A stretch of DNA of 64,000 nucleotides from positions 62,001-126,000 of the forward strand of contig NZ_JAFFZS010000014.1 of NCBI RefSeq assembly GCF_016921115.1, written 5' to 3'. Positions within the stretch are counted from its first letter, which is position 1; each line of letters opens with the position of its first letter. The position numbers and the translations under genes are program-made. This document shows, in pieces, positions 35,209 through 44,400 of this stretch. Below the pieces are notes generated by a model. It was not told the DNA's origin. It did not search any database and saw nothing but the letters and a program-made list of their open reading frames with translations. The DNA is from Streptomyces actuosus. Lineage in GTDB: Bacteria > Actinomycetota > Actinomycetes > Streptomycetales > Streptomycetaceae.

Positions 35209-35769
35209 ATGACGACATCCCCGCTCGCCTTCCGCACCGCCGGCGACCTCGACTCCTGGCTGCTGGCACACGCCGCTTCCCATCCGGGCCTGTGGATCAA
35301 GGTCGCCAGGAAGGGCAGCGGCATCCCGTCCGTCAGCGCGGCCGACGTCAACGACGTCGCGCTCTGCCACGGCTGGATCACCGGGCAACGCAAGGGGCTC
35401 GACGACGCCTGCTTCCTCCAGCGGATCACGCCGCGCCGCCGCGGCAGCGTCTGGTCGCAGGTCAACGTCCGGCGCGTGGCGGAACTGACCGCCGCCGGGC
35501 GCATGCGACCCGCAGGCGTCGCCGAGGCGGAAGCGGCCCGGGCGGACGGCCGCTGGTCGGCCGCCTACGCCTCGCAGAAGGACGCGCCGATGCCGGACGA
35601 ACTGTCCCGGGCCCTGGCGCGTGCGCCGCGTGCCAGGCAGCGTTTCGAGGCGCTGGGCCGTACCGACCGCTACCTCCTGACGCTTCCCGTCCTGCGTGCC
35701 CGCACCGCAGCCGCCCGCACGGCCAGGGCCGAGGCGGCGGTGGCGGGGCTGACGGCGCCCGGCGGATGA
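35209..35769 (+). CDS. YdeI/OmpD-associated family protein
   Basis: 186 residues. Carries the family pattern WLLAHAASHPGLWIKVARKG, then DVALCHGWITGQRKGLD, FLQRITPRRRGSVWSQVN and a C-terminal LPVLRARTAAARTARAEAAV helix. The biochemical role of this family is unclear. TACTGT lies 7-12 bases upstream of the ATG and no ribosome-binding site is visible, so a leaderless message is likely. It stands alone downstream of the Gly-rich protein gene. Confidence 0.8.
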   Translation: MTTSPLAFRTAGDLDSWLLAHAASHPGLWIKVARKGSGIPSVSAADVNDVALCHGWITGQRKGLDDACFLQRITPRRRGSVWSQVNVRRVAELTAAGRMRPAGVAEAEAARADGRWSAAYASQKDAPMPDELSRALARAPRARQRFEALGRTDRYLLTLPVLRARTAAARTARAEAAVAGLTAPGG

Positions 35770-36147
35770 GTCCCGGGAACTCCCGCCGGGTGGCGGGCGC
35801 GACGACGGGCACGGGTCCGGCGGGGCGTTCGCGACGCGCATGCGGACGGCCGTGGGTACGGCGGGGCGGTTCCTCCTCCGGTCCTCCTCCGGTCCTCCTC
35901 CGGCCGATGCCGGCTGCGGGGGAGGCGGTGAGGGGGAGCTCCACGGCAGCGGTGCCGGAGCCGACCGCGGGTCCGAGCCGTCCGGCGAGGCGGAGCACGC
36001 CGGGGGCTGCTGCTTGTCGCGGCACCGGTGGACGCACAGGGGCGGGCGAGTGGACCCCGCGGACGTTCGTGCGATGTGCGCTCCGGGGGAGGAGCGGGTG
36101 GGGCCTTTCGGTTCCCGCCGTGCTCCTCGCTTCCCGGGCGCCTCGGC
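35770..36147. other. Gene-poor region with a short tandem repeat
   Basis: No gene supported. Three tandem copies of GGTCCTCCTCC (the first with one extra T) lie at 35868-35901. No clear terminator for either of the two convergent genes was found by eye. Confidence 0.4.
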
Positions 36148-36759
36148 TCACGCGTTGCGGATCGCCGAGATGTCGAAGACGAGCTTGATCTTGTCGGACA
36201 CCAGGACGCCGCCCGTCTCCAGCGCGGCGTTCCAGGTCAGGCCCCACTCGGAGCGGAGGATCTCCGCCTTGCCCTCGAAGCCGACGCGCTCGTTGCCGTA
36301 GGGGTCCCTGGCGGAGCCGTTGAACTCCAGGTCGATGGTGAGCGGCCGGGTGGTACCGAGGATCGTCAGGTCGCCGGTGATGCGGTAGTCGTCGCCGCCC
36401 AGGGCCTCTGCATCGGTGGAGCGGAAGGTCATGGTCGGGAACTCCTCCGCGGTGAAGAAGTCCGCGCTCTTCAGGTGGCCGTCGCGGTCGGCGTTGCCCG
36501 TGTCGATGCTGTCCATCGCGACGTCGATGGCGGCGGTGGACCGGGACGGGTCGGTGCCGTCCAGGTGCAGGCTCCCGGTGAAGTCGCCGAACTTGCCCTT
36601 GACGTTCGTCACCATCGCGTGCCGGGCGACGAAGCCGAGGGTGGAGTGGGACGTGTCGATGGTGTAGTCGCCGGTGAGGACGGCCAGTTCGGGGTTGACG
36701 GCGGCCGGTGCGGTCGCGACGGCGGTGGTCTCGGTGGTCCTGCGGCCGAAGATGCCCAT
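36148..36759 (-). CDS. YceI-family protein (polyisoprenoid-binding fold)
   Basis: 203 residues, starting MGIFGRRTTE seven bases after AAGGAG. After a 25-residue lead it shows the YceI lipocalin-like barrel: YTIDTSHSTLGFVARHAM, KGKFGDFTGSLHLD, SADFFTAEEFPTMTFRST, and EWGLTWNAALETGGVLVSD. There is no signal peptide, so it is cytoplasmic, unlike many Gram-negative YceI proteins. These bind isoprenoid or other amphiphilic ligands. Dyad sequences upstream suggest control by a MarR-like factor. Confidence 0.9.
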   Translation of the reverse strand: MGIFGRRTTETTAVATAPAAVNPELAVLTGDYTIDTSHSTLGFVARHAMVTNVKGKFGDFTGSLHLDGTDPSRSTAAIDVAMDSIDTGNADRDGHLKSADFFTAEEFPTMTFRSTDAEALGGDDYRITGDLTILGTTRPLTIDLEFNGSARDPYGNERVGFEGKAEILRSEWGLTWNAALETGGVLVSDKIKLVFDISAIRNA

Positions 36760-36807
36760 GACGTGCTCCTTGGGGACGGAGGGAAGGCCTGTGACTCGGA
36801 GCCTTCT

Positions 36808-36821
36808 GTTGAATGTTCAAC
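36808..36821. promoter_or_regulatory. Dyad upstream of the YceI gene
   Basis: GTTGAA and TTCAAC are perfect 6-bp arms around TG, 49 bases upstream of the YceI start. MarR-family factors often bind TTGAA-type dyads; none is encoded nearby. Confidence 0.4.
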
Positions 36822-37122
36822 TAGCCCAACGCTGTCGACCGTAGCCCTATTCCATTCAAGCTTCAACATTTCTGTGCCGCGTGTCCGGGGCGTCACCCCT
36901 CCCGCTAACCTCTTCGGCGGTCCCCGCGTCACTCCGGTGATGGCATCCCGCGCGCCGGATGTGGGGCACGTCGCACCCCCTGCGATTGTCGGAGACCTAC
37001 AACGCCGAGGCCCTCTGGGCAGTCGGAACGCCTGCACTCGGCCAAGGTTCTGTTCAGGGGTACCAGGAAAACGCGCCCGAGACTGTACGGAGTCGACGGC
37101 TCGCTTTCCTCGGCGGGCTTCG

Positions 37123-37134
37123 TAAGGTCGCTAC
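37123..37134 (+). promoter_or_regulatory. accB -10 element (leaderless start)
   Basis: TAAGGT at 37123-37128 lies 7-12 bases before the ATG at 37135, and no Shine-Dalgarno is present. The -35 region is not clear. Confidence 0.45.
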
Positions 37135-38730
37135 ATGACCGTTTTGGAAGAGACGACGGGTGAGCCGATCGGCGAGCCGACGGATGCGCGCGGACGGGTC
37201 GCCGAGCTCCACGGGATCCGCACCCAGGCGCTGGCCGGCCCGAGCGAGAAGGCGACCCAGGCGCAGCACGCGAAGGGCAAGCTCACCGCCCGGGAGCGGA
37301 TCGAGCTGCTTCTGGACCCGGAGTCCTTCCGGGAGGTCGAGCAGCTGCGCCGGCACCGGGCGTCCGGTTTCGGCCTGGAGGCGAAGAAGCCGTACACCGA
37401 CGGTGTGATCACCGGCTGGGGAACCGTCGAGGGTCGCACGGTCTTCGTCTACGCCCATGACTTCCGCATCTTCGGCGGCGCCCTCGGTGAGGCCCACGCC
37501 ACCAAGATCCACAAGATCATGGACATGGCCATCGCGGCCGGTGCGCCGCTGGTGTCGCTCAACGACGGCGCCGGCGCCCGTATCCAGGAGGGCGTTTCCG
37601 CGCTCGCCGGCTACGGCGGCATCTTCCAGCGCAACACCAAGGCCTCCGGGGTCATCCCGCAGATCAGCGTGATGCTCGGCCCGTGCGCCGGCGGCGCCGC
37701 CTACAGCCCGGCCCTGACGGACTTCGTCTTCATGGTCCGCGAGACCTCGCAGATGTTCATCACCGGCCCCGACGTCGTCAAGGCCGTGACGGGCGAGGAG
37801 ATCACCCAGAACGGGCTCGGCGGTGCCGACGTCCACGCGGAGACCTCCGGCGTCTGCCACTTCGCCTACGACGACGAGGAGACCTGCATCGCCGAGGTGC
37901 GCTACCTCCTCTCCCTCCTCCCGCAGAACAACCGGGAGAACCCGCCGCAGGCGGAGACCTCCGACCCCGCAGACCGCCGCTCCGACGTCCTGCTCGACCT
38001 GGTCCCGGCGGACGGCAACCGGCCGTACGACATGGCCAAGGTCATCGAGGAGATCGTCGACGACGGCGAGTACCTGGAGGTCCACGAGCGCTGGGCCCGC
38101 AACATCATCTGCGCGCTGGCCCGGATGGACGGCCAGGTCGTCGGCATCGTCGCCAACCAGCCGCAGACGCTGGCCGGCGTGCTCGACATCGAGGCGAGCG
38201 AGAAGGCCGCGCGCTTCGTCCAGATGTGCGACGCCTTCAACATCCCGATCGTCACGTTCCTCGACGTGCCGGGCTTCCTCCCGGGTGTCGACCAGGAGCA
38301 CGGCGGCATCATCCGCCACGGCGCGAAGCTGCTCTACGCCTACTGCAACGCCACCGTGCCGCGGATCTCGCTGATCCTGCGCAAGGCGTACGGCGGCGCC
38401 TACATCGTCATGGACAGCCAGTCCATCGGTGCCGACCTCACCTACGCCTGGCCGACGAACGAGATCGCCGTGATGGGCGCCGAGGGCGCCGCGAACGTCA
38501 TCTTCCGCCGTCAGATCGCCGACGCCGAGGACCCCGAGGCCATGCGCCAGAAGATGGTCAAGGAGTACAAGGCGGAGCTGATGCACCCCTACTACGCCGC
38601 CGAGCGCGGACTGGTCGACGACGTGATCGACCCGGCCGAGACCCGTGAGGTGCTCATCCGCTCGCTGGCGATGCTCCAGACGAAGCACGCCGACCTGCCC
38701 TCGCGCAAGCACGGCAACCCCCCGCAGTAA
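37135..38730 (+). CDS. accB: Acyl-CoA carboxylase beta (carboxyltransferase) subunit
   Basis: 531 residues. Transfers carboxyl from biotin on the shared alpha subunit to acetyl- or propionyl-CoA, giving malonyl- or methylmalonyl-CoA for fatty acids and polyketides. Two crotonase halves: N-terminal with NDGAGARIQEGVSALAGYGG and GPCAGGAAYSPALTDF oxyanion site, C-terminal with DVPGFLPGVDQEHGGIIRHG and RKAYGGAYIVMDS. The Ile after GGAY (about residue 424; position 422 in S. coelicolor numbering) marks the AccB type accepting both acetyl- and propionyl-CoA, whereas PccB has Asp. Followed by accE 57 bases downstream. Confidence 0.95.
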   Translation: MTVLEETTGEPIGEPTDARGRVAELHGIRTQALAGPSEKATQAQHAKGKLTARERIELLLDPESFREVEQLRRHRASGFGLEAKKPYTDGVITGWGTVEGRTVFVYAHDFRIFGGALGEAHATKIHKIMDMAIAAGAPLVSLNDGAGARIQEGVSALAGYGGIFQRNTKASGVIPQISVMLGPCAGGAAYSPALTDFVFMVRETSQMFITGPDVVKAVTGEEITQNGLGGADVHAETSGVCHFAYDDEETCIAEVRYLLSLLPQNNRENPPQAETSDPADRRSDVLLDLVPADGNRPYDMAKVIEEIVDDGEYLEVHERWARNIICALARMDGQVVGIVANQPQTLAGVLDIEASEKAARFVQMCDAFNIPIVTFLDVPGFLPGVDQEHGGIIRHGAKLLYAYCNATVPRISLILRKAYGGAYIVMDSQSIGADLTYAWPTNEIAVMGAEGAANVIFRRQIADAEDPEAMRQKMVKEYKAELMHPYYAAERGLVDDVIDPAETREVLIRSLAMLQTKHADLPSRKHGNPPQ

Positions 38731-38787
38731 CCCAGCGGATTCTTCGCGGTACCCCCGCGGAAACCTCTCTTCCGGAGACTGACACCC

Positions 38788-38982
38788 ATGAACACTCCCG
38801 ACATCCGCGTCGAGAAGGGCCACGCCGAGCCCGAGGAGGTCGCCGCCATCACGGCGGTCCTGCTCGCCCGCGCCGCCGCCCGGCCTGCCGACACGACTCC
38901 TTCCCACCGCGGCCGCCCGCGTGCCGGGTGGCGCCGCCTGGAGCGCGAGTCCGGTTTCCGCGCCCCGCACAGCTGGCGCTGA
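38788..38982 (+). CDS. accE: Acyl-CoA carboxylase epsilon subunit
   Basis: 64 residues: MNTPDIRVEKGHAEPEEVAA then ITAVLLARAAARP and a Trp/Arg-rich tail ending FRAPHSWR. This small Actinobacteria-specific subunit binds the AccB hexamer and boosts activity; the E-x-A-A-I-T-A-V-L-x-A-R core matches the family. GGAGACTG lies before the ATG. Second gene of the accBE operon, whose terminator is split by an insertion element just downstream. Confidence 0.92.
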   Translation: MNTPDIRVEKGHAEPEEVAAITAVLLARAAARPADTTPSHRGRPRAGWRRLERESGFRAPHSWR

Positions 38983-39073
38983 ACCAGGCCCCCGGCCGGC
39001 AGCGCAGCCGGCACCGGGCCGGCCTCCACGGCCGGCCGCCGTACGACACGCCGAAGGGCCCCTCTCGCAGCTT

Positions 39074-39644
39074 AGGTTCTGGTGGTCGTTGCAACACCCC
39101 AGTTCAGGGGTGGCAATGGACTTCAAGATCCGGGAGAACCGGAGGCCGCAGGGACCCAGGAAGCTGGTCCAGGAGCGGGAGGCATACTTCCGGCTTGTGG
39201 ATCAAGGAATGGGTTACTCCGAGGCTGCCGCAGTCATCGGCATCAACGTCCGCACTGGCAAGCGATGGCGGAACGGACGCGGCGCCTCGGGCAGGAACAA
39301 GGCGGCACCACCGATCAACGCGGTGGTGCCGCCGCCCGTTGGGACGGGCCCGCCCGCGCCCTCGCGCTACCTGGGTGAGGCGGACCGCATTCACATCGCC
39401 GACCGGCTGCGTGAGAAGGCCACCATCCGGGCCGTCGCGGCCGAGCTGGGCCGCAGCCCCTCAACGGTCAGCCGGGAGATACGCCGCAACCGGCACCCCG
39501 TGAACGGCCAGTACCGGCCGCACGCTGCCCAGGCCCCTGCCCTGGCCCGCCGGCCCCGGCCCAAGCCCGGCAAGATCGGCCAGACTGTCCACACTGCTCG
39601 CGGCTTGATCAACTCACCGCGTGTTGCGACGACCCCTGGAATCC
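39074..39644 (+). mobile_element. IS30-family element, internally deleted
   Basis: Terminal inverted repeats at 39074-39097 and 39621-39644 match at 18 of 24 positions (outer GGTTC..., inner GTTGC-type). Inside is only the 5' part of an IS30-type transposase. Total about 571 bp against roughly 1.1-1.4 kb for a full copy, so it lost the centre and 3' part of the transposase and kept both ends, like a non-autonomous derivative. Confidence 0.7.
39116..39620 (+). pseudogene. IS30-family transposase, N-terminal remnant
   Basis: Starts MDFKIRENRRPQGPRKLVQE, with a first HTH (YSEAAAVIGINVRTGKRWRNG) and then the diagnostic IS30 segment RYLGEADRIHIADRLREKAT and second HTH IRAVAAELGRSPSTVSREIR. Homology ends near RRPRPKPGKI; the DDE catalytic core is absent. 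The frame then runs on into unrelated sequence. It could still bind the element ends but cannot catalyse transposition. Confidence 0.8.
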
Positions 39645-39742
39645 GCCCAGGAGAGGGGCCCTTCGGCGTTGCCGGGGAGGCCGCAGGCGCGGCGGCGGGG
39701 GAGACGGCCCGACGGGGCGTGGGCGCGGTTTCGGGCACGCGT

Positions 39743-39774
39743 GAAGGGCCCCTCCCGTGCGGAGAGGCCCCTTC
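39743..39774 (-). terminator. Terminator of the first conservon
   Basis: GAAGGG and CCCTTC outer arms with a largely paired inner part (one bulge, one mismatch) lie 13 bases beyond the cvnD2 stop on the minus strand. It resembles in sequence the split accE terminator nearby. Confidence 0.55.
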
Positions 39775-39786
39775 GTCCTGAACCGG

Positions 39787-40368
39787 CTACCGCAGGCGTG
39801 CCATCAGGGCGTGCTCCACCAGCGTGATCAGCGCGGACTTGGCGTCGGCGCGGTGGCGCGCGTCGGTGGTGATGATCGGGGTGTCGGGGCCGATCTGGAG
39901 CGCCTCGCGTACTTCGTCGGGCTGGTAGGGCTGCTGTCCGTCGAAGCCGTTGAGGGCGATGACGAAGGGCAGGCCGCTGTTCTCGAAGTAGTCGACGGCG
40001 GGGAAGCAGTCGGCGAGCCGGCGGGTGTCCACGAGGACGATCGCGCCGATGGCGCCGCGCACGAGGTCGTCCCACATGAACCAGAAGCGGTCCTGTCCGG
40101 GGGTGCCGAACAGGTAGAGGATCAGGTCCTGGTCCAGGGTGATGCGGCCGAAGTCCATGGCCACTGTGGTGGTGGTCTTGTCCCCGGTGTGGGTCAGGTC
40201 GTCGATGCCCGCACTCGCGGACGTCATGACGGCCTCTGTGCGCAGCGGGTTGATCTCCGAGACGGCGCCGACGAACGTGGTCTTGCCCACGCCGAAGCCG
40301 CCCGCCACCACGATCTTCGCGGAGGTGGTGGAGCGGGAAGGACCGCCGCTAGAGCTTGCGAAGTCCAC
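39787..40368 (-). CDS. cvnD2: Conservon GTPase-like protein CvnD (left conservon)
   Basis: 193 residues. A Ras-like ATP/GTP-binding protein: P-loop VVAGGFGVGKTTFVGAVSE, switch-II-like LFGTPGQDRFWFMWDDL, and ALNGFD in place of NKxD. It is the presumed G-protein switch downstream of CvnA on the inner membrane face. Overlaps cvnC by 20 bases, so translation is coupled. From 39787 to 40335 its DNA differs at only two positions from the second cvnD gene. Number 2 is assigned from remembered S. coelicolor order. Confidence 0.9.
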   Translation of the reverse strand: MDFASSSGGPSRSTTSAKIVVAGGFGVGKTTFVGAVSEINPLRTEAVMTSASAGIDDLTHTGDKTTTTVAMDFGRITLDQDLILYLFGTPGQDRFWFMWDDLVRGAIGAIVLVDTRRLADCFPAVDYFENSGLPFVIALNGFDGQQPYQPDEVREALQIGPDTPIITTDARHRADAKSALITLVEHALMARLR

Positions 40369-40396
40369 TGAGCACCCTTTCGAGCAGTGTCACGTC
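39787..40396. repeat. Near-identical tract shared with 45087-45696 (gene conversion)
   Basis: With an offset of 5300, bases 39787-40335 match 45087-45635 except at 39960 and 40041. After a short variable, length-changing patch (about 15-20 bases) identity resumes to about 40396, past the start of cvnD into the end of cvnC. Neighbouring cvnC and cvnA sequences are far more diverged. Confidence 0.85.
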
Positions 40397-40924
40397 TGGC
40401 TGGCCGCCGGCGCTCTCGTCGCCGCCGGGCTGATGGATGGCGACCAGGCCCGCCTCCGCCAAGTCGGCGACGAGGATCCTGGCCACGCCGAGAGGGATCG
40501 TCAGCAGGGCCGAGATCTCGGCCACCGACTTGATCTCGCGGCAGAGGTTGCAGATCCGCTGATGCTCGGGCAGTTGCCCCTGCATCTGGTGCGGAGCCGC
40601 GGTGGTGTGCACCAGCGCCTCGATGGCGAGCTGGTACCGCGGTCGGGTCCGTCCACCGGTCATGGCGTACGGACGCACCAACGGGTTGTTGGACGCCCCG
40701 GCGGGCGCCGGCTCGGGGGTACGGCGGTGCGGCTGCCCGGGCTGGATGCGCGGCGCCGACGGCTGGTCGTACGGCGACGGGCCGGGGCCCTGAGGTGCGT
40801 ACGGCTGCCGGTGGTTGGGCGCGGAGGGGGGGAAGTTGTACCGGTTCGCCGAACCGTCGCCCGGTGCCTGTGCGGGACCGTACGACCAATTGCCCGATTG
40901 TGAACCGCCTGGGGGTGTTGCCAC
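40349..40924 (-). CDS. cvnC2: Conservon DUF742 protein CvnC (left conservon)
   Basis: 191 residues from GTG 40924, six bases after GGAGGAG. A Pro/Gln-rich disordered lead of about 80 residues, then the DUF742 winged-helix-like domain: LVRPYAMTGGRTRPRYQLAIE, HQRICNLCREIKSVAEISALL, IPLGVARILVADLAEAGL and the terminal TLLERVLSGLRKL. It works with CvnB and CvnD in the conservon complex; the CNLC pair could be redox or metal active, unproven. The lead is 60 residues longer than in the paralogue. Confidence 0.88.
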   Translation of the reverse strand: MATPPGGSQSGNWSYGPAQAPGDGSANRYNFPPSAPNHRQPYAPQGPGPSPYDQPSAPRIQPGQPHRRTPEPAPAGASNNPLVRPYAMTGGRTRPRYQLAIEALVHTTAAPHQMQGQLPEHQRICNLCREIKSVAEISALLTIPLGVARILVADLAEAGLVAIHQPGGDESAGGQPDVTLLERVLSGLRKL

Positions 40925-41023
40925 TTCTGTTCTCCTCCTCCGACTGTGCCTGGCATCCATCATTGTGGACGCCGCGTCCCGAAACCTTACGGCCCCGGGA
41001 CGCCAAAACGCACCGTCCGACTT

Positions 41024-41446
41024 CTAGTTGAGAAGGCTCCCCTGGAGCTCCGCCCGGAGATCCGGGGTCAGGACCGTGCCGGCCCGGTCCACCAGAAGGG
41101 CCATCTCGTACCCAATGAGACCGATGTCCGCCTCCGGGTGTGCCAGAACCGCGAGCGACGAGCCGTCGGAGATGGACATGATGAACAGGAATCCCCGCTC
41201 CATCTCCACAACCGTCTGGTTCACGCTGCCGCCCTCGAAGATCCGAGAGGCACCGGCGGTCAGCGAGGTCAGACCGGATGCGACGGCCGCCAGCTGGTCG
41301 GCTCGGTCGCGCGGAAAGCCTTCGGACATCGCCAGAAGGAGTCCGTCGGCGGAGACCACCACCGTGTGCGACACACCAGGGGTGTTGTCCACGAAGTTGG
41401 TGATCAACCAGTTCAGGTTCTGTGCCGCCTGGCTCATCGGGCTCAC
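41024..41446 (-). CDS. cvnB2: Roadblock/LC7 protein CvnB (left conservon)
   Basis: 140 residues from GTG 41446, five bases after GGAG; the ATG three codons later (MSQAAQNL) is the alternative. Roadblock/LC7 fold: LNWLITNFVDNTPGVSHTVV, SADGLLLAMSEGFPRDRADQ, then ALLVDRAGTVLTPDLRAEL. Such proteins act as GAP-like partners of Ras-type GTPases, here CvnD. It starts within a few bases of the cvnA stop, so it is coupled to it. Confidence 0.9.
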   Translation of the reverse strand: MSPMSQAAQNLNWLITNFVDNTPGVSHTVVVSADGLLLAMSEGFPRDRADQLAAVASGLTSLTAGASRIFEGGSVNQTVVEMERGFLFIMSISDGSSLAVLAHPEADIGLIGYEMALLVDRAGTVLTPDLRAELQGSLLN

Positions 41447-41447
41447 A

Positions 41448-44400
41448 CTAACGCTCCTGGTCGTAGGTGCTGTCAGGACCGAAGCCCTGGCCGTTCGTTT
41501 CACTGCCTGCGCTGCGTCCGCGCTGGACGCCTCGGCGCAGGTTGCTCAGCCTGCCCCGGACGTCTTCCGGGGCACGGGAGACCTGTGGGCCTCCCTGGGG
41601 AGTGGATGTGGCGGAACCCTCGACCAGATTGGCCTTGGGCACCCGCCGAGGCAGGCCTGAGGCGGTTACCCCGCCTGCCTTGGGCTTACGAAGCTGCGAG
41701 GCCTGCTGCCAGCGCTCGTCGTTCGCCGACCGCCAGTCGCCGCTGTCGCCGCCGCTGTCCGGAACGGACCCCGGCGTCTCCTGCTGCCCGTGCCCGGCGG
41801 AGCCGTTCGTACCGCCCGCGAAGGATCCGCGGCGGGGAAGCCCGGCGTCCGTCAGGTCGTGGCCGGCGGAAGCGGCCGCTCCAGGACGGTCGAAGCCTAC
41901 GCTGTCCCGCTGACCTGCGTCAGCGGCCTGCGCAGATTCCGCTTCCGGAGCGTACTCGTCCGGGTAGCCGTTCCGGTAGCCGTTGTTCTGCGGCCAGTCG
42001 TCCTGGTAGGACTGCCTGTCCAGGCCGGGGTAGTCCTCCGCCGCGGCACCGTGCGCGGGCGTCGACTCCTGCTGGACGGGCTCCGCATACGACGGTTCCG
42101 GGTAGCCACCGGACGAGAATCCGTCGGTCTGCGGCAGGCTGCCGTTCTGGCCGTAGTACGGGTCGTCGTACGTCGGCTGCTGCGGCTCACCGTAGCCCGC
42201 CTGGTGCTGCTGCTCCTCGTACGCCGTCTGCCCGTCGTACGCCGCGTGTTCCTGCTCGCCGTAACCGTCGTGCTGACCCGGCTGTCCCGGGCCGAACTCG
42301 TCGGCGTACGACGGCGCCTGGGACGTGTGCTGCTCGGGCTGCGGATGGGCCTGGGCCTCCAGCGCCGCCCGGCGCTCCTCGCGCATCAGGGAGCGGCCCA
42401 CGGGGTCGAGTTCGCGGACGTCGTCGGGGACCTCCGCGTAGCGGCTGTCGTCGAAGCCGAGTTCGGCCGCGGTGCGCATGGGCTGGGGCTGGTTGAAGTC
42501 CTCGCCCTGGAAGTGCTGCTGCGGGATCATCTGCGAGACGGTGAACTCGTCGCGCTCCAGCACCGACTCACCGCCACCACCGTGCGTGATCGCGTCCGGG
42601 AGCATGACCAGCGAGGTCGTTCCGGCCTGCTCGCCGGAGGGGCGCAGCTGGACGCGGATGCCGTGCCGGTCGGACAGCCGGCCGACCACGAACAGGCCCA
42701 TGCGCTGGGAGATCGCGGCGTCCACGGTCGGCGGGTTGGCCAGCTTGTGGTTGATGTCCGCGAAGTCCTCGGCGGTCAGGCCGATGCCCTTGTCGTGGAT
42801 CTCGACCATGACGCGGCCGTCGGGGAGACGGGTCGCGGTGACGCGGACCTTGGTCTGCGGGGACGAGAACGTCGTCGCGTTCTCCAGCAGCTCCGAGAGC
42901 AGGTGCACGAGGTCGGTGACCGCGCGGCCGTGGATCTCGGCCTCGGGTATGCCGGACAGTTCGATGCGCTCGTACTGCTCCACCTCGGAGGACGCCGCGC
43001 GCAGCACGTCCACCAGCGGGACCGGCTGGTCCCAGCGGCGGCCGGGCTCCTCGCCCGCGAGAATGAGGAGGTTCTCGCCGTTGCGGCGCATACGGGTGGC
43101 AAGGTGGTCCAGCCGGAAGAGGTTCTCCAGCTGGTCGGGGTCGGCCTCGTTGTTCTCCAGGTCGGTGATGAGGGTCAACTGGCCCTCGATCAGCGACTGG
43201 TTGCGACGCGAGAGGTTGGTGAAGATCGCGTTGATGTTGCCGCGCAGCAGGGCCTGCTCGGCGGCGAGCCGGACGGCTTCGCGGTGGACCTGGTCGAAGG
43301 CGCGGGCGACCTCGCCGATCTCGTCGGTGGTGGCGATCGGGATCGGGGCGACCCGGGTGTCGACGCGGCCGGGGTCGGTGCGCGAGAGCTGGTCGACCAG
43401 CATCGGCAGGCGCTGCTCGGCGATACCGAAGGCGGCGTTGCGCAGCTGGCGCATCGAGCGGCTCATCTGGCGGGCCACCATGCCGGCCAGGATGAACGCG
43501 GCGAGCAGGGCGACCACGACGGCGGCACCGGTGATCAGAGCGTCGCGCTTGGCCCCGTCGGCGACGTCCTGCGCCTCGGACACGGCCTTGTTCACCAGGT
43601 CGCTCTCGACCTCGCGGTAACCGTCGAACTTTGCGGTGGACGCGGCCAGCCACGACTTCTCGGTCACGCCCTTGGCGGCCAGTTCGTCGGCGGTGAAGCT
43701 GCCCGCGGCGATGCCCTGGAGCATGGCGTCCGCGACCGGCATGGCGGTGTAGGCGCCGCCCTGCGTCGAGGAGCTGTCGCCGGCGCCGACGGCGGTGCCC
43801 GTGTCACCGACCTTCTTGCGCTGGGCCGCCATGATCTCGTCGAGCTTGTCGACGTCGCCCTGCGTGGCCGCGGAGACGAACTCGTTGACGGCGATGCCCT
43901 CCAGATAGCGGTACGACACCAGCGAACTGCTCTGCTGGCGCGTCACCGCCTCCTTCGAGCTGGGCCGGACCAGCATGTGCACGCCGATGGAGCGCTGGAG
44001 CGAGACGGCGGCCTTCGCCAGCGAGACGGCGTAGACGGTCCGGCCGTAGGAGGTGACGTTGCCCGTGCCCAGGCCCAGCTCGTTGGCGAACTCCATCAGG
44101 GAGTGCTGGACGGTGACGTAGCCCTCTTCGGTTTTCACCGGGTCCATCGTCTTGCCGTAGGCCGCCTCGCGCAGCGCCGCCAGCTTGGACTCGTTGGAGC
44201 GGAAGAGCTGCATGCGGCGGTCGAGCGCCGCCGTGTGCGGCAGGTTCTGGGCCGCCTGGTCGAAGGTGTCCTTGGCCGAGTCGGTGGCTGCCCGCAGCTG
44301 CTTGACCGTCTCCGTGGAGCCCTTGCCCTGCAGGAGGTCGGAGGCGGTGAGGTCGCGCTCGTTCAGCAGGGCGTTGCCGTAGTCGTCGGCGGCGCGCACG

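Larger units (their letters stand above)
36760..37134. other. Divergent intergenic region between YceI and accB
   Basis: No gene. It holds the dyad GTTGAA-TG-TTCAAC (36808-36821), a related sequence with TTCAAGCTTCAAC near 36854-36866, and the accB promoter region at its right end. The AT-rich 36800-36880 segment contrasts with the rest. Confidence 0.5.
39048..39669. other. Terminator hairpin split by an insertion element
   Basis: The 19-bp left arm at 39048-39066 (ACGCCGAAGGGCCCCTCTC) is the exact reverse complement of 39651-39669. Between the arms lies the IS30-like remnant. Without it the arms would form one strong hairpin about 66 bases after the accE stop, the place of its terminator. 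The element must have inserted in the loop. Confidence 0.7.
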
